This document shows, piece after piece, positions 17,102-25,179 of a stretch of 36,274 bases of DNA. How positions within the stretch are numbered: position 1 is the first letter of the stretch; the number at the start of each line of letters is the position of its first letter. The DNA lies in contig QXCQ01000145.1 in NCBI GenBank assembly GCA_003576535.1, positions 1-36,274 of the forward strand. The letters run 5' to 3'. Origin of the DNA: Nakamurella silvestris (GTDB lineage Bacteria > Actinomycetota > Actinomycetes > Mycobacteriales > Nakamurellaceae). Position numbers and translations under genes: made by a program. Under the pieces are notes generated by a model that saw nothing but the letters and a program-made list of their open reading frames with translations, did not search any database and was not told where the DNA came from.

Positions 17102-18571
17102 TCAGGTCCCGTGGATCGCGGCGGTCAGTTCCGCCTCGCGTTCCACCGCGCGACGGCGCCAGTGGTCGGGCAGCCCCAGCAACTCCGCCCAGGTGTCGAG
17201 CACCCCGGAGTCGTTGCCGGTCGCGGCCGGACCGAGGTCCAGCAGACCGCGGGCGAGGACGTCCGCGGGTTCCCAGTCGTCGGCCAGCACGTCGGCGCCG
17301 AGGGGGACCAGCTGCCCGTCGTCGACACCGAGGTGACGGGGGATCAGGTTCACCTGGACCCCGTCGGTGCTGTCGTGGGTGGCGACGAGGTCGGCCCACC
17401 GACGCAGCAGCAGCTCGTGGGCGGGGGTGTCGACGCCGACGGGTCCGGCCACGGGCACCGTCCGCCGTGCGGTCAACGGCTCCGACAGCAGCACCGACAG
17501 CAGCTCCGACAGCAGCGGCCCGTCGAACCACGGGCCCGCCCCACCGTTGACCCGGATGCTCCCCGGGCGGTCCAGCCGTTCGACCTGACGGATCACCACC
17601 GCGTCCCCGGGCGGTCCGGCGATCGTCAACCGACCGGCCTGGCGGCGGCGGCCGTCGACGGTGGTGGAACGCAGGTGGTCGTCGAACAGACCGGCCCCGG
17701 TGGCAGCCCCGTTCCGGCGGGCGACCGTGACCACCGAACCGGTGCCCACGGCGAACCGTGCGGCGGCCTGCGGGGCCGCCTCGGCGAGGGTGTCCGCCCC
17801 GAGGACGCGGGTGCGGACATGGTCGGGCCCGGCGACCAGGCTCTGTTCGACCTCCAGCCCGGCCAGCTCGAACAGCTCGGCCAGGGCCTTCCGGCGTCGG
17901 GCGGCGCTGCCCGGGGTCAGGCCGGGGAGGGCGAGCACCAGCAGCCCGTCGGTGGCGAGCAGCTCGGCGAGACGGCCGAGGCCCTGCTGGAATCTCGTGG
18001 CCCCCCGGCGGTCGAACGGCGACAGCCCGTCGAAATCCGCCCAGTCCGGCGCGAAGAGAATCAGGTCGTAGCCGCTCCGGGGGCCGTCGGTCCCGGGCGT
18101 CGGCGGGACGCCGAGGGGTCCGTCCCAGTCGCCCTGGTAGATCCGCACCCCGGACAGATCGGCGCAGCGGCGGGCCGCGGCCAGGGCCAGCAGCGGATCG
18201 GGCTCGACCGCATCCACCTCGGCGCAGGTCTCGCCGAGGTAGCGGGTGACGGCCCCCGCCCCGGCCCCGATCTCCAGCACCCGGGCGGTGGTCGGGATGT
18301 CGAGGAGGCGGACGAGGTTGGACCGGCCCGGGGCCAGCCGTCTGGCTTCGGCGTCGTTCTCCACCGCGGCGGCCAGCTCCCGGGAGGAGGCGGACAGGTC
18401 CGAGGCGCACCCGAGCAGCAGCAGGGTGCGGGAATCGAGCCGGCGGGTCGGCACACCTTTGAGGCTGGTGCGCAGGGCCCTGGCCAGGGCCGGACCACCT
18501 GCGGAGGGCAACCGTCGCACACCGTCCTCCACCGGGTGGGACATGTCCGGGTGACGTAACGGGGTAGGCAT
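17102..18571 (-). CDS. Class I SAM methyltransferase-like protein with degenerate kinase-like C-terminus
   Basis: A 489-aa cytoplasmic protein. The SAM-binding motif I is intact (ARVLEIGAGAGAVTRYLGE, about 97-114), with the acidic ribose-binding position at VDAVEPDP. It is paralogous to the 690-aa protein at 27412-29484: both begin PTPLR, share GAVTRYLGETCA, and align through NLIPRHLGVDDG/DLVPHNLVVREDG. At the kinase-like positions this copy has N408 and H413 instead of Asp and Asn, and Gly-Ala where the partner has the metal-binding Asp-Asp. It also lacks the coiled coil. So it may methylate, or act as a partner, without phosphotransfer. The ATG with AGGTG before it is supported by the shared N-terminus. 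An open frame continues upstream to 19573 but lies antisense to the GT2 gene. Confidence 0.85.
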   Translation of the reverse strand: MPTPLRHPDMSHPVEDGVRRLPSAGGPALARALRTSLKGVPTRRLDSRTLLLLGCASDLSASSRELAAAVENDAEARRLAPGRSNLVRLLDIPTTARVLEIGAGAGAVTRYLGETCAEVDAVEPDPLLALAAARRCADLSGVRIYQGDWDGPLGVPPTPGTDGPRSGYDLILFAPDWADFDGLSPFDRRGATRFQQGLGRLAELLATDGLLVLALPGLTPGSAARRRKALAELFELAGLEVEQSLVAGPDHVRTRVLGADTLAEAAPQAAARFAVGTGSVVTVARRNGAATGAGLFDDHLRSTTVDGRRRQAGRLTIAGPPGDAVVIRQVERLDRPGSIRVNGGAGPWFDGPLLSELLSVLLSEPLTARRTVPVAGPVGVDTPAHELLLRRWADLVATHDSTDGVQVNLIPRHLGVDDGQLVPLGADVLADDWEPADVLARGLLDLGPAATGNDSGVLDTWAELLGLPDHWRRRAVEREAELTAAIHGT

Positions 18572-18732
18572 GGTCACCTCGACGGCTCGGTGGGACGGAC
18601 AGGACGTGGGGGTTCCGGCGGGGCAGACGCTACACGCGCGGCCCGATCGGGCAGGATGCAACCTGTCGTGCCGGATCGCGGTGGGGCGGAGGCAGGACCG
18701 CGGCACGGGCGGACCGCCCGGGTGCGGACAGC

Positions 18733-18737
18733 GGAGG
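18733..18737 (+). promoter_or_regulatory. Ribosome binding site that fixes the GT2 start
   Basis: GGAGG lies 8 nt before the GTG at 18746. An ATG 52 codons upstream has no such site and would add a low-complexity Arg/Gly-rich extension, so GTG 18746 is preferred. An in-frame GTG at 18749 is also possible. Confidence 0.6.
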
Positions 18738-18745
18738 TGGCATCG

Positions 18746-20101
18746 GTGGTGCGGGTACGGGCGGTCATCCTGGGTTTCCGGTCCGCCGACACCCTGCCGG
18801 CCGCCGTCGGGTCCTTGCTCGACCAGGACGTCCTCGGTACCGATGTCCGGCTGGAGATCGTGGTCGTGCTCAACGGGGCGAGTGAGCAGGTGCGTCGGGT
18901 CGCGACGACCCTGCCGCCCGGGGTGCGACTGATCAACAGCGACACCAACCGGGGTTTCGCCGGGGGATGCAACCTCGGAGCGGCCACGGCGGCGGGGGAG
19001 CCGGCGCCCGACTTCCTGGTCTTCTTCAACGACGACGCGGTCGCCGCGCCGGACTGGCTCCGGGCGCTGCTCGACTTCGCCGGAGGCCGCCCGGAGGCCG
19101 GCGTGATCGGCTCGCGGCTCCGGTTCCCGGACGGAGCGGTCCAGGACGCCGGCGGGGTTCTCCTGCGCGACGGCCACCCGGCGATGGTCGGCCGTGGATG
19201 GCCGGAAGCGGACGAGCGGATCGCCTTCGCCCGCCGGGTGGACTACGTCTCCGCCGCGGCCATCCTGGTCCGGCGGGAGGCGTTCGAGGCGGTCGGCGGG
19301 TTCGACGAGGGCTACTTCCCGGCCTACTACGAGGACGCCGACCTGTGCCTGCGGCTGGCCGCGGCCGGTTGGCAGAGCTGGTACCTGCCCACCGCCGAGG
19401 TGGTGCACGCCGAATCGGCCTCCTCCGCCCACGGGCGGAAGGAACGGATCGCGGACCGGAACGAGCGCCGGTTCCTGCAGCGCTGGCACCACCTCCTGCC
19501 GGACCGGGTGCCCCGTGGACCCGCCGACGAGCACCGCATCTTCCTGGCCGCGCAGGCCCGCCGCGGCGGCCATCGTCGGGTGCTGGTGGACAGCGGGGCG
19601 CCGTCACCGGTCGGTCTGGCCCTGGAGCTGGCAGCGGCCGGAGCCAGGGTCGACCTGCTCAGCGCCGCCGTCCACGACGAGGGCAGCCGCCGGGCCCTGG
19701 CCACCGCCGGTGTGCGGGTGATCCCGGACCGGACCGTCGAACTCGGCCGACCGACCGGGATGGCAGATCTGGTGCTGGCCGGTACGACCTCGGACCGGGA
19801 TCTGCTCCGGCGGCTGCGGCCGGAGGCGACGGTGACCGTGCTGACCCGGACACCACCGGTCGGCCCCGACTTGATCACACTTGTCGACCGGCTCATCGGT
19901 CGGACCGGTACCACCCCACATCGCGGATCACCGCCCTTCGACAGCGAGGCAGACATGGCCGACTCACCCTCCACCGAGGACGGTGCAACCGTGCAGTACC
20001 TGACCGATGCACTGGCCCTGCGGGAGGCTGAGCTGCTCATCGCCCGGGAACGGGTCAGGGAGTTGCAGGCCGAACTGGCCCGGACCCGCGCCGCGCGCTG
20101 A
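18746..20101 (+). CDS. Family 2 glycosyltransferase with extra C-terminal region and short coiled coil
   Basis: A 451-aa protein. Its N-terminal GT2 domain (about 1-270) begins VRVRAVILGFRSADTL and has NRGFAGGCNLG, the metal-binding FFNDDAVAAPDW (N95-D96-D97), then GYFPAYYEDADLCLRL and a His (VVHAE). This is the rhamnosyl/galactosyltransferase-like type common in O-antigen loci. Residues about 290-390 form a second alpha/beta segment (RVLVDSGAPSPVGLALELAAAGARVDLL) resembling the start of a GT-B or Rossmann fold but without a full active site. The last 35 residues are a predicted coiled coil (LREAELLIARERVRELQAEL). It is divergent from the 489-aa methyltransferase gene across a 174-bp spacer. 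The linkage formed is unknown. Confidence 0.88.
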   Translation: MVRVRAVILGFRSADTLPAAVGSLLDQDVLGTDVRLEIVVVLNGASEQVRRVATTLPPGVRLINSDTNRGFAGGCNLGAATAAGEPAPDFLVFFNDDAVAAPDWLRALLDFAGGRPEAGVIGSRLRFPDGAVQDAGGVLLRDGHPAMVGRGWPEADERIAFARRVDYVSAAAILVRREAFEAVGGFDEGYFPAYYEDADLCLRLAAAGWQSWYLPTAEVVHAESASSAHGRKERIADRNERRFLQRWHHLLPDRVPRGPADEHRIFLAAQARRGGHRRVLVDSGAPSPVGLALELAAAGARVDLLSAAVHDEGSRRALATAGVRVIPDRTVELGRPTGMADLVLAGTTSDRDLLRRLRPEATVTVLTRTPPVGPDLITLVDRLIGRTGTTPHRGSPPFDSEADMADSPSTEDGATVQYLTDALALREAELLIARERVRELQAELARTRAAR

Positions 20102-20303
20102 ACTCCGGCCGACCGTCCGGTCCGAATGGTCCGAATGCTCCCGCGTGTGAGAAGCGCGTGAACTATCGGCCGCACCACACTGCGGCATCGCCGAACAGCG
20201 GAACCTCCGGATGCCGGGTGTGAAACAATGCCCAAGTTCGACAGGTGGGTTCGAGCGCCGATGAGCGAGGCAACATTCGGAAGTTTTCCGGAGAGGAACA
20301 TGC

Positions 20304-20648
20304 ATGACTGACCTGACGTCGGATGCCACAGCAGGCCGGCCGGACGGCGGCCTCACCGCTGCCCAGGTGGCGGCGGCCGAACGGCAACTGATGCTCGTGG
20401 ACCGGATCCAGGTGCTGCAGAACGAGCTCGCCGAGTGGAGGGTCCGTGATCAGATGTCCCATCAGCGGCTCGCCCGTGAGCTCAATGCCGTCCAGGACCG
20501 GCTCAACCATGCGCAGGCCGAGAACGCGGCCCTGCGGGCCGCCGTGAACGAGGTCCACTCGTCGATGTCCTGGCGGATCGGTCGTACCGTGCTGCTCCCG
20601 GTCCGCGCGGCCAAATGGGCCCGGCGTCGGCGGGGCCGGACGGCCTGA
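20304..20648 (+). CDS. Small coiled-coil protein with C-terminal SWR helix
   Basis: A 114-aa protein. Residues about 20-85 are heptad-rich (RQLMLVDRIQVLQNELAEWR, RELNAVQDRLNHAQAENAALR) and should form a coiled coil. The tail SSMSWRIGRTVLLPVRAAKW followed by a basic cluster (RRRRGR) matches the SWR-x-T/G-x-PLR motif seen at the end of many glycan-locus proteins, including the 690-aa protein here. Such a tail could bind the membrane surface. The stop overlaps the start of the next glycosyltransferase by one base (TGATG), so the two are translationally coupled and may form a complex. AGAGGA precedes the ATG. The 202-bp spacer before it holds a tandem GGTCCGAAT and no clear promoter. It has no recognised family. 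Confidence 0.8.
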   Translation: MTDLTSDATAGRPDGGLTAAQVAAAERQLMLVDRIQVLQNELAEWRVRDQMSHQRLARELNAVQDRLNHAQAENAALRAAVNEVHSSMSWRIGRTVLLPVRAAKWARRRRGRTA

Positions 20649-22243
20649 TGATCGCCCCTCCCGTCACCTCCGCGCCACTGTTCTCGATCGTCGTCCCGGT
20701 CTACAAGCCGCGGCGCGCGTACCTGACCGCCATGATCGACTCGGTCCGGAACCAGGACTTCCCGGACTGGGAGCTCATCTGCGTCGACGACGCAGCCGGC
20801 GAGGACGCGGTCGTCACCGGGATCCTCTCCGCCGCCGCGGCCGCGGACAGCCGGGTCCGCCTCGTCACCCGGACGGTCAACGGCGGGATCGTCGCCGCGA
20901 CGAACGACGGCATCGGGATCGCCCGCGGCCAGTTCATCGCCCTCGTCGACCATGACGACGTCCTCGCCCCCACCGCGCTGAGCCGGGTCGCCGACACCAT
21001 CGCCGCGGTGCCGGACGCCGATGTCCTCTACACCGACGAAGCCCACCTCGGCGAGGACAACCATCCGGTCTCCCCGTTCCACAAACCCGACTTCTCCCCG
21101 GAGCGACTGCGCTCCCACATGTACATCGGCCACCTCGGCGTCTACCGGCGCAGCCTGATCGAGACGATCGGCGGCTTCCGGGAGGGTTACGACGGCTCCC
21201 AGGACTACGACCTCGCCCTGCGCGCCACCGAGCAGGCCCGACGGGTCGTGCACATCCCGCAGGCCTTGTACTACTGGCGGATCCACGAGGAATCGGTCAG
21301 CCACCGGTCCGACAACTCGGCCGTCTTCGACGCCGCGAAACGGGCCATCGCCGACCACCTCGACCGGATCGGGATGGTCGGCACGGTCGAGCAGACCCAC
21401 CCCGTCGGGGTCTACCGGGTCCGTCGCCCGGTCCAGGACGAACCGCTGGTCTCCATCGTCATCCCCACCCGCGGCGGTTCCGCCGAGGTGCGCGGACGGC
21501 AACGGGTGATGGTCACCGAGGCCGTGCGCAGCGTCATCGCCAACTCCACGTACACCAACATCGAATTCATCGTCGTGTTCGACGATCCGACCCCGGCGAG
21601 TGTGCTCGCCGACCTCGCCGAGATCGGCGGCGACCGCATGCACCTGGTGCGTTGGTCGGCCCCGTTCAACTTCTCGGCCAAGATCAACCGCGGCGCGGTG
21701 CACGCCAAGGGCGAGTACCTGCTGATGCTCAACGACGACGTCGAGGTGATCAGCCCCGACTGGCTCGAGACGATGCTCTCCCTCGCCCAGCAGGAGGGGG
21801 TCGGCATGGTCGGCCCGATGCTGTACTTCGAGGACGGCACCATCCAGCACGGCGGTCACGTCTACACCGGCGGCGGTCCCGGGCACATCGCCTTCGGCTG
21901 GAACCCCGGCAGCACCGGCCCCTTCGCCGGTCTGATCATCGACCGCGAGGTCTCCGGGGTCACCGGGGCCTGCGCCCTGATGCCGACGGCCTTGTTCAAC
22001 GAGATCGGCGGGATGTCGACCACCCTGCCGGTCAACTTCAACGACGTGGACCTGTGCCTGAAGGTGACGACGGCCGGCCATCGGATCCTGTGGACACCGC
22101 ATGCCGAGCTGTTCCACTTCGAGTCCAAGACCCGGGTGGCCGGGGTGGTCCAGGAAGAGCTGGACTCCCTGCTGCTGCGCTGGGGTTCGAAGCTGGAAGC
22201 CGATCCGTACTGGCGATTCGGCGCCGACGAGCACCGGCAATGA
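20648..22243 (+). CDS. Tandem GT2-GT2 glycosyltransferase
   Basis: A 531-aa cytoplasmic protein with two GT2 domains. The first, about 10-240, has FSIVVPVYKP, VDDAAGED and the metal site ALVDHDDVLAP (101-104), then SQDYDLALR. The second, about 266-510, has VSIVIPTRGG, NINRGA-type NFSAKINRGA, LMLNDDVEVISPDW (361-371) and NFNDVDLCLKV. Both catalytic sets look intact, so two linkages or a repeating disaccharide could be made by one chain, as in other tandem GT2 polymerising enzymes. The start at 20648 is preferred because it couples to the upstream stop. An in-frame ATG at 20615 is the alternative. Its stop overlaps the next gene by four bases (ATGA). Confidence 0.92.
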   Translation: MIAPPVTSAPLFSIVVPVYKPRRAYLTAMIDSVRNQDFPDWELICVDDAAGEDAVVTGILSAAAAADSRVRLVTRTVNGGIVAATNDGIGIARGQFIALVDHDDVLAPTALSRVADTIAAVPDADVLYTDEAHLGEDNHPVSPFHKPDFSPERLRSHMYIGHLGVYRRSLIETIGGFREGYDGSQDYDLALRATEQARRVVHIPQALYYWRIHEESVSHRSDNSAVFDAAKRAIADHLDRIGMVGTVEQTHPVGVYRVRRPVQDEPLVSIVIPTRGGSAEVRGRQRVMVTEAVRSVIANSTYTNIEFIVVFDDPTPASVLADLAEIGGDRMHLVRWSAPFNFSAKINRGAVHAKGEYLLMLNDDVEVISPDWLETMLSLAQQEGVGMVGPMLYFEDGTIQHGGHVYTGGGPGHIAFGWNPGSTGPFAGLIIDREVSGVTGACALMPTALFNEIGGMSTTLPVNFNDVDLCLKVTTAGHRILWTPHAELFHFESKTRVAGVVQEELDSLLLRWGSKLEADPYWRFGADEHRQ

Positions 22244-23910
22244 CGGCTGTGCCGGTGGCCGATCCGGACACCGAGGTACTCCCGCCCGTCGAACGTGACC
22301 GGAAACGCCGGGACCGCCACGTCGTGGTGCTCGCGACGATCATGTTCGCGTCCCTGTGCCTGGGCATGATGACCCTCTACCGGCCGTTCGTCGCGCCGGA
22401 CGAGCTGTACCAGTTCGACCGGGTCATCGCCGCCTCCCACGGTCAGGTCCTGCTCGACCCGACCGAGATCAAGATCTCGCCGGCCTCGATCGCGGCCGAG
22501 GCCGCGTACGTGCCGAGCTACCAGCGGCTGGGGGAGCCGTCGATCGACGGGTTCCAGCCGCTGAACCGGGGTGAACGGCCGTCCTTCGCCGACCTGGGCG
22601 GCAACGTCCGGACCGACGACCCGAACATCCGGTCGAACTACATGACCCAGCACCCGCCGCTGTACTACCTGGTGATGGGGATCGCGAAGAACCAGATCCC
22701 GGACGCCGAGGGACTGCCGGTGGACCAGCTGGTCTTCTGGTTGCGGGCGTTCAACGTGCTGATGATGCTGCCGTTGCCGCTGCTGTTCTTCGCCGCCGCC
22801 CGACGGCTGGTCGGGTCCGGCGCGGTGGCCAACGCCGCCGCCTTCCTGCCGCTGCTGCTCCCCGGTCTGGCCAGGTCCGCCGCCTCCATCAACAACGACA
22901 ACCTCGCCATCCTGGCCGGCACGGCCCTGCTGGTGCTGATGATCAGGGTGATGCAGGGCGACGACTCGCGCCGCACCGCCACCCTGGTCGCCGGGGTCGC
23001 GATCGCGGGTTCGCTGACCAAGTCGAATGTGCTGATCCTGCTGCCGTTCGTGCTGCTGGCCTACGGTATCGGTTGGTTGCGACACCGGCGGGTGCCGGGC
23101 ACCCCGACGATCCTGACCCTGGCGGCGGGCGGCATCGTGTCCGTCCTCTGGTCGGTACGGGCACGGATCGTCTTCGGTGACTTCCAGCCCGACGCCATGG
23201 GGATCGCCACCGCGACCTCGCAGGGCCCACCGCGCACGGCCGCGGATCCCTGGTCCGCCGCGGACTTCTTCCGCGACGTGTGGTCGGTCTACCCGGGACG
23301 GTTCTGGGCCACCCTCGGTGTGCTCGAACCTCCGGCCCTGCCGCGGACGATCCAGCTCGCGCTCACCGCGGGGGTCCTGATCTGCGTCGTCTACGCGTTG
23401 GTCCGATTCCGTCGGGTGCGCCCGGAGATGTCCCTGATGTTCGCCATCTGGCTGGTCCTGACCATCGCCGTGGTGGGCCGGGCGATGTTGCACAACATGG
23501 ATTTCGTCGCCCTGCCCGGACTGCAGGGCCGATACACCTACATCGCGGTTCTCGGCCTGCTCCTGCCGGTCGCCTTCGTGCTGACCGATCTCCTGCGGCA
23601 GCACGGTCGATGGTCGGCGACGGTGGTGGCGGCCGGCGGTCTCGGCCTGTCCCTCGTCACCTTCTGGGTGATCGTGGACTACTACTGGCTGCCCGGAGGT
23701 GTCCGCCTGACCTTCGGGACCGTCCGCGAGGCCTTCGGGTACATCGGCGGGTTCAGCCCGTGGCCCACGATCGTCACCGCAGGTCTGTGCGCCCTGACGG
23801 CCGCCGGCCTGGTCGTGCCGCTGGTGCTGCTCGTCCGCCGGACCATCACCGCCTCGACCACCGCGCCGACACAGACCGAACTTCCCGCCGGCACCGCGAG
23901 CGTCGCGTGA
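22240..23910 (+). CDS. DUF2142-like polytopic membrane protein (putative GT-C glycosyltransferase)
   Basis: A 556-aa protein with a short basic cytoplasmic N-terminus, a first helix at about 28-48 and roughly ten further hydrophobic spans. Just after the first helix is APDELYQFD (D54, E55). An acidic pair in the first outside loop is the usual catalytic site of GT-C enzymes, which use polyprenyl-phosphate sugars on the outer face. TQHPPLYYLVMG and NNDNLAILAGTALL resemble DUF2142 and PMT-like proteins. It is coupled by ATGA overlap to the tandem GT2 gene. The likely role is adding side-branch sugars to the exported polymer, though it lacks a proven substrate. Function is inferred from fold and context. 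Confidence 0.8.
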   Translation: MTAVPVADPDTEVLPPVERDRKRRDRHVVVLATIMFASLCLGMMTLYRPFVAPDELYQFDRVIAASHGQVLLDPTEIKISPASIAAEAAYVPSYQRLGEPSIDGFQPLNRGERPSFADLGGNVRTDDPNIRSNYMTQHPPLYYLVMGIAKNQIPDAEGLPVDQLVFWLRAFNVLMMLPLPLLFFAAARRLVGSGAVANAAAFLPLLLPGLARSAASINNDNLAILAGTALLVLMIRVMQGDDSRRTATLVAGVAIAGSLTKSNVLILLPFVLLAYGIGWLRHRRVPGTPTILTLAAGGIVSVLWSVRARIVFGDFQPDAMGIATATSQGPPRTAADPWSAADFFRDVWSVYPGRFWATLGVLEPPALPRTIQLALTAGVLICVVYALVRFRRVRPEMSLMFAIWLVLTIAVVGRAMLHNMDFVALPGLQGRYTYIAVLGLLLPVAFVLTDLLRQHGRWSATVVAAGGLGLSLVTFWVIVDYYWLPGGVRLTFGTVREAFGYIGGFSPWPTIVTAGLCALTAAGLVVPLVLLVRRTITASTTAPTQTELPAGTASVA

Positions 23911-23950
23911 GAAGTAGGGTGACGGGTTCCACGGTCGACAGGAGGCGGGC

Positions 23951-25105
23951 ATGATCAGAACCGAGCCGCGGGTCCTGCTCGATGCCACGGCCATCCCGGC
24001 CGAGCGTGGCGGGGTCGGCCGGTACGTGGACAACCTGGCGGCCGCCTTGGACGAGCTCGGCGCGGCCCTCTCGGTCGTCTGCCAGTCCCATGACGGGCCG
24101 GTGTTCGCCGAACTCGCGCCCCGGGCCCGGATCGTCGTCGTCGCCGAACAGCTGACCGGTCGCGCCGCCCGGCTGGCCTGGGAGCAGACCACCCTGCCCC
24201 GGTTGGCCAAGCGCCTGCCGGTGGACGTCGTGCACTCACCGCACTACACGATGCCGCTGGCCTCGGCGGTGCCGACGGTGGTCACCCTGCACGACGCCAC
24301 CTTCTTCTCCGACAAGGCGCTGCACCTGGGGGTCAAAGCCCGCTTCTTCCGTGGCTGGACACGGACCTCCCTGCGCCGTGCCGAGGTGTGTGTGGTCCCG
24401 TCCAAGGCAACCGCCGACGAGCTGGTGCGCGCGGCGAACGCCGACCGGTCGAAACTCGTCGTGGCCATGCACGGGGTCGATTCCGAGAGGTTCTCCGTGC
24501 CCACCCGGGAACAGAAGGACGCCGTCGCGCAGCTGCTCGACCTGGGCGACCAGCCGTGGGTGGCGTTCCTGGGCACCCTTGAGCCGCGCAAGAACGTCCC
24601 GGCGCTGATCCGGGCCTTCACCAAGGTCGTCGCCGGGCGGGAGAACCCGCCGGCCCTGGTGCTGGCCGGAGCCGACGGCTGGGATCTCGGGGTCGGACCA
24701 GCCCTGGCAGCGGTACCGAAGGGGGTCCGGGTCATCCGGGCCGGCCATCTGCCGGCCGAGCACCTGTCCGGACTGCTCGGTGGCGCCCAGCTGGTCGCCT
24801 ACCCCAGTCTCGGGGAGGGCTTCGGGCTTCCGGTCCTGGAAGCGATGGCCTGCGGGTCGGCCGTGCTGACCACCCGGCGGCTCTCGCTGCCGGAGGTGGG
24901 CGGGGACGCCGTGGCCTACAGCGGCACCGGCGCGGGGGACATCGCGGCCGAGCTGGCCCGGTTGCTCGACGACGACGCCGAACGCGCCCGCCTGGGTGCT
25001 GCCGCGCGGATCAGGGCGGCCCAGTTCACCTGGGAGGCCAGCGCCAAGGCGCATCACGAGGCCTACGACCGGGCCGCGGCCCGCGGGGTGGCCGTCGGCC
25101 GCTGA
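23951..25105 (+). CDS. Family 4 glycosyltransferase
   Basis: A 384-aa GT-B transferase of the GT4 family, retaining type. The N-terminal Rossmann domain opens RVLLDATAIPAERGGVGRYV, the usual GGVGRY acceptor loop, with VDVVHSPHYTMPL and TLHDATFF. The donor domain has WVAFLGTLEPRKNVPALIRAF and the EX7E motif GEGFGLPVLEAMA. All are typical of mannosyl- or rhamnosyltransferases of GT4, so GDP-mannose or a 6-deoxyhexose donor is plausible in this locus but not shown. AGGAGG stands about 6 nt before the ATG. A TAGGGT at about 23916 could be a -10 for a secondary promoter. It lies 40 nt after the DUF2142 gene. Confidence 0.93.
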   Translation: MIRTEPRVLLDATAIPAERGGVGRYVDNLAAALDELGAALSVVCQSHDGPVFAELAPRARIVVVAEQLTGRAARLAWEQTTLPRLAKRLPVDVVHSPHYTMPLASAVPTVVTLHDATFFSDKALHLGVKARFFRGWTRTSLRRAEVCVVPSKATADELVRAANADRSKLVVAMHGVDSERFSVPTREQKDAVAQLLDLGDQPWVAFLGTLEPRKNVPALIRAFTKVVAGRENPPALVLAGADGWDLGVGPALAAVPKGVRVIRAGHLPAEHLSGLLGGAQLVAYPSLGEGFGLPVLEAMACGSAVLTTRRLSLPEVGGDAVAYSGTGAGDIAAELARLLDDDAERARLGAAARIRAAQFTWEASAKAHHEAYDRAAARGVAVGR

Positions 25106-25167
25106 GGTCGATCCACGAAAATCGACACGCTGCCTCCCTCCGGTCCCGGGGGTCGACAGGGGCGTCG

Positions 25168-25173
25168 TAGGAT
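25168..25173 (+). promoter_or_regulatory. Candidate -10 element for a leaderless acyltransferase transcript
   Basis: TAGGAT fits the actinobacterial -10 pattern TANNNT, and the GTG at 25180 begins 7 nt after its last base, where transcription would start. That is the spacing of leaderless mRNAs. No -35 is recognisable, which is common for such promoters. If correct, it selects GTG 25180 as the start; otherwise the GTG at 25201 with GGGGG before it would be used. Confidence 0.35.
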
Positions 25174-25179
25174 CGTCCG

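Noticed and set aside
18572-19573. Upstream extension of the 489-aa methyltransferase to 823 codons.
   Set aside because: The extra part is antisense to the GT2 gene and has no domain. The start at 18571 has a ribosome site and matches the paralogue's N-terminus.
21862-24210. Minus-strand 782-codon ORF.
   Set aside because: It is antisense to the tandem GT2, DUF2142 and GT4 genes, is rich in Gly/Arg/Gln, and has no motifs.
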